9,539 nt of DNA from NCBI RefSeq assembly GCF_003248505.1, contig NZ_QFOA01000095.1, positions 1 through 9,539 on the forward strand, in the 5' to 3' direction. This document shows positions 6,304 to 9,539 of the stretch, in pieces. The notes under the pieces were generated by a model, which did no database searches, was not told the DNA's origin, and saw only the letters and a program-made list of their open reading frames with translations. How positions within the stretch are numbered: the stretch's first letter is position 1; each line of letters begins with the position of its first letter. The position numbers and the translations under genes are program-made. The DNA comes from Sphingobium sp. GTDB taxonomy: Bacteria; Pseudomonadota; Alphaproteobacteria; Sphingomonadales; Sphingomonadaceae.

Positions 6304-6418
6304 GCGGTGAGCCGATGCCGCTTCGTGAGATGGCGTCGGTGGAAATGCGCAAGAGGAACCTCAGCCTTCAGGGGCGCTTACGGAAGTCAACCGGCGTCGC
6401 GCGGCCGACAGACGTCCA

Positions 6419-7354
6419 TCACGCTGGCGACGGCATGGCTGTCGCTGCCGTCTTGCCCTTGAAGTCGGTGATGACCTCGCCGATCAGCGCCCGTAGCCAG
6501 CGGTGTGCGGGATCGTGCCGGTAGCGGACGTGCCAGGCCATTTCCACGGGAAAGCTGCCGAGGTCGACCGGGGCGGGCAGGATCTTCAGCCGGGGGTCGT
6601 GCATCAGCCGCCTGCAGATGAGCGAGGGCAGGGTGGCGCAGTAGTCGGTCACCGCCACCATCTCGGCTACCGCGAAGAAATTGGTCACGGAAATCGCGAC
6701 GTCGCGCTTAAGCTGCTGCTGCGCCAGCGCCTGGAACAGCCCGGCGCGCATCCGGCCAGGCGGCACGATGTTGACGTGCTTCATCGTCTCAAACTGCTCG
6801 CGCGTCATGGCATCGCCGATGGCCGGATGGTCGGCGCGGACGGCGCAGGCGAGCCCTTCGTCCATCAGGTGCTGGACGACGAGGTTGTCGGGCGGATCGA
6901 CGATGCGGCCCAGCACGAGCGCCGTCGTGCCCGACACGACGCCTGTTTCCACAAGATCGTTGCCGTAGGGCGTCAGGCGGAGCTTTATGCCGGGCGCGAC
7001 CTTCTCCAGGCGCGCCAGTACAGCGGGGACGAGGACGAACTCGACATAGCCGTTCGGCGCGATCGTGAAGAGCCGTTCGGCGTGTGCGGGGTCGAAGGCC
7101 TGCTGACCGAGGACCGCGTCGTCGAGCTGCGCGAGTGCCTCGGCGATCAGCGGTGAGAGTTCAAGCGCGATCGGGGTCGGCTGGATGCCATAGCGCTCGC
7201 GGACGAACAGCTGGTCCTGAAGCATCTGTCGTAGACGCGACAGGGCGTTAGACAGGGCGGGCTGCGTCATACCCATGCGCTCGGCAGCCCGGGTGACGCT
7301 GCGCTCCTCCATCAACGCCACGAAGATCGGCAGCAGGTTCAGATCGTAGCGCAT
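6419..7354 (-). CDS. LysR-family transcriptional regulator
   Basis: This complete 311-residue regulator opens with a typical LysR winged helix-turn-helix (residues 3-60: LNLLPIFVALMEERSVTRAA, then MTQPALSNALSRLRQ and LFVRERYGIQPT). The wording resembles the NodD/NahR-like branch. Residues 90-300 form the periplasmic-binding-like effector domain. The ATG at 7354 is preceded by AGGAT at suitable distance. It is transcribed away from the DJ-1-like gene across a 114-base gap that carries a palindromic site, the standard arrangement for a LysR protein that controls its own gene and the divergent operon. The inducer cannot be read from sequence; the enzymes opposite suggest a reactive carbonyl, quinone or other electrophile. 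Confidence 0.92.
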   Translation of the reverse strand: MRYDLNLLPIFVALMEERSVTRAAERMGMTQPALSNALSRLRQMLQDQLFVRERYGIQPTPIALELSPLIAEALAQLDDAVLGQQAFDPAHAERLFTIAPNGYVEFVLVPAVLARLEKVAPGIKLRLTPYGNDLVETGVVSGTTALVLGRIVDPPDNLVVQHLMDEGLACAVRADHPAIGDAMTREQFETMKHVNIVPPGRMRAGLFQALAQQQLKRDVAISVTNFFAVAEMVAVTDYCATLPSLICRRLMHDPRLKILPAPVDLGSFPVEMAWHVRYRHDPAHRWLRALIGEVITDFKGKTAATAMPSPA

Positions 7355-7468
7355 GCAGTCATCCTGTCAGACGTATATCTGAAATCAGAAAGATAAACTT
7401 CTAGAATATGTCAACGAGGCCCACTTACCCGTCCATTGGCGACGGACACCGCGCACATGGAGGTTCAG
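7355..7468. promoter_or_regulatory. Divergent promoter region with candidate LysR operator
   Basis: Three half-sites lie in a row: TCAGA (7367-7371), TCTGA (7378-7382), TCAGA (7385-7389). The first two form a 16-base palindrome with a 6-base centre (TCAGA-CGTATA-TCTGA), and the last two form TCTGA-AA-TCAGA. This stretch is notably A+T-rich for the window. TAGAAT at 7402-7407 is a plausible -10 for the DJ-1-like operon; the matching -35 position (7379-7384, CTGAAA, weak) falls inside the palindromes, as expected for an activated LysR promoter. The box assignment is by eye. Confidence 0.6.
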
Positions 7469-8263
7469 ATGAGCAAGGGTCAGGTTCTCGTTCTTGGGTC
7501 GAACGCGACACAACTCGGTCTGCGTGGCGGCGGTACCGCGACGGTCGGTCAGTATCTCAACGAGACGGCGGTCCCCGCGCTGGCTCTGCTCGACGCCGGC
7601 TATGATATTGTTCTCGCCACGCCCAATGGTGCCAAGCCGCACATCGACGCCGCCTCCGTTTCGGTTGATCATTTTGGCGGCGATGAGACGGCATTCCAGC
7701 GCGCCAAATACTTTTTTGCCAGCCACCCGGCGATGAACGACGTGCGTACGCTGAAATCGGTCGTCGACGAGGGTCTGGACGGCTTTGCTGGCGTGTTCGT
7801 GCCGGGAGGTCACGCGCCCATCGTCGACCTGATGGTGGACCGCGATGCGGGCACGATCCTCCGTCACTTCCACGCGGCGGCCAAGCCGACCGCGCTCCTC
7901 TGCCACGGACCGGTGGTCGTTGTCGCCGCGCTCGAGGATGCTTCGGCCTTCCGCAAGGCGCTGGAGGAAGGCGATGACGCCTGGGCGGCCGACCTGGCGC
8001 GAGACTGGATCTACGCGGGCTACCGCATGACCGTCTTTTCGGCGAGCGAGGAGAAGATCGCTGAGGAGCAAGTGCTGAAGGGCGAGCTCTACTTTGACAT
8101 GGAAAAGGCGCTGCGGTCGGCCGGTGGCAACGTATCGGTCACCGACAAGAACTTTGCTTCGAATGTCGTCGTGGACCGTGAGCTGATAACGGGTCAGAAT
8201 CCGGCGTCGGACCGGGCCATGGCCGACGCGTTGATCGAAGCCCTCGACCGCGCAGCTGCGTGA
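7469..8263 (+). CDS. DJ-1/PfpI superfamily protein, Hsp31/glyoxalase III-like
   Basis: This 264-residue protein is of the class I glutamine-amidotransferase-like fold, Hsp31-like branch, whose members act as cofactor-independent glyoxalase III or as protein deglycase/chaperones; many remain uncharacterised. The nucleophile is Cys145 with His146 in LLCHGP. Glu32 in LNETAVP aligns with the family's acidic residue. The segments LDAGYDIVLATPNGAKPHID (41-60) and VFVPGGHAPIVDL (109-121) are hallmark blocks, and TGQNPASD (241-248) closes the fold. No signal peptide is visible, so it is cytoplasmic. The ATG at 7469 is preceded by GGAGG five bases upstream; in-frame ATGs at 7436 and 7457 lack this. 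It heads an operon-like series with the ABM and SDR genes, opposite the LysR gene, and likely takes part in detoxifying reactive carbonyl compounds (inference). Confidence 0.87.
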   Translation: MSKGQVLVLGSNATQLGLRGGGTATVGQYLNETAVPALALLDAGYDIVLATPNGAKPHIDAASVSVDHFGGDETAFQRAKYFFASHPAMNDVRTLKSVVDEGLDGFAGVFVPGGHAPIVDLMVDRDAGTILRHFHAAAKPTALLCHGPVVVVAALEDASAFRKALEEGDDAWAADLARDWIYAGYRMTVFSASEEKIAEEQVLKGELYFDMEKALRSAGGNVSVTDKNFASNVVVDRELITGQNPASDRAMADALIEALDRAAA

Positions 8264-8281
8264 GCACCAGGATGACCGGCG

Positions 8282-8300
8282 GGGCGCTAAGGGTGCGCCC
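8282..8300. repeat. Hairpin between the DJ-1-like and ABM genes
   Basis: GGGCGC (8282-8287) and GCGCCC (8295-8300) form a perfect 6-bp stem with a 7-base loop in the 71-base gap between the two genes. No T-run follows, so it is more likely to tune the message (stability or partial termination) than to end it. Confidence 0.4.
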
Positions 8301-8334
8301 TCCCACGGATATGACCAAGACAAGGACCGGTGCC

Positions 8335-8631
8335 ATGACCGCCAACGTGAAGATCGTCGCCCTCCTCACCGCCCGTGCGGATACCGTCGACCGCCTGCGC
8401 GCTCTGCTCCACGCTATGCTAACGCCGAGCCGTGCCGAACCGGGCAATCTGCGCTACGATCTCTGGCAGGACCAGAACGATCCGAACCGTTTCGTCCTCG
8501 ACGAGCTGTACGCGGACGCGGATGCGGTCGCCGCCCACCGCGCGACGCCCCACTTCCAGAACTACCTCTCTCGGATCGGCGATCTGGCCGAGCGCACCGC
8601 GCTTGTCCTCAACCCTGTCTCGGCAACCTGA
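8335..8631 (+). CDS. ABM-fold (YgiN-like) monooxygenase
   Basis: This 98-residue protein belongs to the antibiotic biosynthesis monooxygenase / YgiN group, small dimeric ferredoxin-fold proteins that act on quinols or polyketides without a bound cofactor. The family's signature runs through residues 33-75: RAEPGNLRYDLWQD, then NRFVLDELYAD, then AVAAHRATPHFQNY. The length is typical. The ATG at 8335 has AAGGA eight bases upstream; an ATG at 8311 and an in-frame GTG at 8260 lie upstream but look less likely. It follows the DJ-1-like gene by 71 bases in the same direction. The substrate cannot be told; quinone handling under redox stress is a reasonable guess given its neighbours. Confidence 0.85.
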   Translation: MTANVKIVALLTARADTVDRLRALLHAMLTPSRAEPGNLRYDLWQDQNDPNRFVLDELYADADAVAAHRATPHFQNYLSRIGDLAERTALVLNPVSAT

Positions 8632-8642
8632 GGATGGTGCGA

Positions 8643-8753
8643 ATGGGCAAGCCTGAAGAATGGGCGGGTTGGGCACGGCTTGTACAGGCGTTCGACACAG
8701 ATGCGTTGCGGATGATCAGCCTGTTGGCACTTGCGCTTCGCGTGGGTCTCTAG
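8643..8753 (+). CDS. Possible small protein or gene remnant (36 residues)
   Basis: An ATG at 8643 opens a 36-residue frame (begins MGKPEEWAGWARLVQAFDTD, ends in a hydrophobic LLALALRVGL) in the 206-base gap between the ABM and SDR genes. GAGG lies about 12 bases upstream, a poor spacing. I do not recognise it. It may be a chance frame or the start of a lost gene. Confidence 0.2.
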   Translation: MGKPEEWAGWARLVQAFDTDALRMISLLALALRVGL

Positions 8754-8768
8754 GGCCTCATTCATCCA

Positions 8769-8795
8769 CGCGGCTACCGCTCGGGCGGAGCCGCG
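8769..8795. repeat. Strong stem-loop upstream of the SDR gene
   Basis: CGCGGCT (8769-8775) with AGCCGCG (8789-8795), continued inside by CCGC (8777-8780) with GCGG (8785-8788), makes an 11-bp stem with a single bulged A at 8776 and a TCGG loop. It lies 42 bases before the SDR start codon. There is no T-run after it on either strand, so factor-independent termination is not well supported; it may separate SDR expression from the upstream genes or protect the downstream message. Confidence 0.55.
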
Positions 8796-8837
8796 ATCCG
8801 GCGAAAAATCAACATCTGAAATGAAGGAAACACAGCC

Positions 8838-9539
8838 ATGACCAAAGGTATCGAAGGCAAGGTCGTCCTCATCACCGGCGGCAGCACCGGTATCGGCGCG
8901 GAAACCGCTCGGCTTCTCGCTGAACGCGGCGCGAAGGTGGCCATCGCCGCGCGGCGCAAGGACAGGCTCGACGAGGTCGTCGCGGACATCGCCGCAAACG
9001 GCGGCACGGCACGTAGCTACGCGCTCGACGTCACCGACAAGTCGGCGGTCCAGTCCGTCGTCGCCGCAATCATTGCCGACTTCGGCCGCCTCGACGTGCT
9101 GATCAACAACGCCGGGCTGATGCCGATCCGTCCGATGGCCGAGGTCAACACCGAAGAGTGGGACCAGATGATCGACGTCAATCTGAAGGGTACGCTCTAC
9201 GGCATCGCGGCGGCCCTTCCCGGCTTTCTCGAGCAGGGCAGCGGCCACATCATCAACCTGAGCTCGGTTGCGGGCATCAAGGTCTTCGCACCAGGTGGCA
9301 CGGTCTACTCCGGCACCAAGTTCGCCGTCAGCGCAATCAGCGAGGGCTTGCGCCACGAGGTGGGGGAAAAGGTCCGTGTCACGTCGATCGAGCCTGGAGC
9401 TGTCGAAAGCGATTTGAAGTTCACGACGTCTGGCACGGCAGCCGAGACGGTGCTCGACTTCTACAAGCAGGCCATCCCGGCGGCATCGGTGGCGCGTGCT
9501 ATCGCGTTCGCTGTCGAACAACCTGATGACGTCGACGTC
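8838..9539 (+). CDS. Short-chain dehydrogenase/reductase (SDR), 3' end outside the window
   Basis: The first 234 residues of a classical SDR oxidoreductase are present; the family is usually about 245-250 long, so only a few residues are missing. The cofactor motif TGGSTGIG spans 13-20; Arg39-Arg40 after the second strand favour NADP(H). Further landmarks are NNAG (90-93), Asn115 in DVNLKG, and the catalytic Ser143, Tyr157 and Lys161 in the YSGTK block, then EPGAVESDL (185-193). The ATG at 8838 is preceded by AAGGAAA. It would reduce a carbonyl or oxidise an alcohol; the substrate is not readable. It continues the DJ-1/ABM direction but after a 206-base gap with a strong hairpin, so it may have its own promoter. 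ATCTGAAAT at 8814-8822 repeats part of the LysR palindrome region. Confidence 0.9.
   Translation, partial: MTKGIEGKVVLITGGSTGIGAETARLLAERGAKVAIAARRKDRLDEVVADIAANGGTARSYALDVTDKSAVQSVVAAIIADFGRLDVLINNAGLMPIRPMAEVNTEEWDQMIDVNLKGTLYGIAAALPGFLEQGSGHIINLSSVAGIKVFAPGGTVYSGTKFAVSAISEGLRHEVGEKVRVTSIEPGAVESDLKFTTSGTAAETVLDFYKQAIPAASVARAIAFAVEQPDDVDV

Noticed and set aside
6279..6524. Plus-strand 81-residue frame starting MRRRYLF
   Set aside because: It overlaps the Tn3 remnant and the LysR 3' end, has no ribosome site and no family I recognise.
7385..8323. 312-residue minus-strand open frame
   Set aside because: It is antisense to the DJ-1-like gene, whose catalytic motifs are unmistakable; its composition is that of a high-G+C shadow frame.
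8562..9521. 319-residue minus-strand open frame
   Set aside because: It is antisense to the SDR gene, Asp/Arg-rich, and has no recognisable domain.
1..9539. CRISPR array, tRNA, rRNA
   Set aside because: No regularly spaced repeats, cloverleaf with TTCRA arm, or rRNA signature was seen on either strand.

Overview
The window is high-G+C DNA whose proteins look alphaproteobacterial. The relatives I would expect for the antirestriction, AbiE, LysR/DJ-1 and IS proteins point towards Sphingomonadales; this is inference from protein style, not a search. The left two thirds is accessory, mosaic DNA: an antirestriction gene, an insertion sequence, a toxin-antitoxin locus and transposon debris, with at least three broken genes. 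The right third is a tidy regulated gene set with no damage visible.

Layout: (1) 1-97, sequence of unknown origin ending in the broken 3' end of an ArdC-like zincin gene (58-834, minus). (2) About 935-2566, an IS1182-type insertion sequence with an intact DDE transposase (996-2417, minus) and its own terminator. (3) 2597-4505, a two-gene minus-strand operon: an RsbQ-like alpha/beta hydrolase followed, with 8 nt overlap, by a PAS-HisKA-HATPase sensor kinase. (4) 4506-4785, a gene-free stretch with hairpins and a 17-bp sequence that matches, inverted with one mismatch, the outer end of the IS at 935. (5) 4786-6026, an AbiE type IV toxin-antitoxin locus with a good promoter/operator and an intact antitoxin, but a frameshifted and 3'-truncated nucleotidyltransferase toxin. 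(6) About 6023-6303, a frameshifted C-terminal scrap of a Tn3-family transposase. (7) 6419-9539, a LysR regulator diverging from a DJ-1/PfpI (Hsp31-like) protein, an ABM-fold monooxygenase and an SDR oxidoreductase cut by the window edge.

How it fits together: the hydrolase-PAS-kinase pair resembles the bipartite RsbQ/RsbP sensor of Bacillus, with a histidine kinase as output in place of the PP2C phosphatase. No response regulator lies nearby, so the output is unknown. The inverted IS-like ends at 935 and 4687, each flanked by GGGG, raise the possibility that this sensor pair travels as cargo of an IS1182-like transposon. The LysR/DJ-1/ABM/SDR set looks like a response to reactive carbonyl, quinone or electrophile compounds, with LysR acting from a palindromic site in the 114-bp divergent promoter region. 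That role is inferred from the families present.
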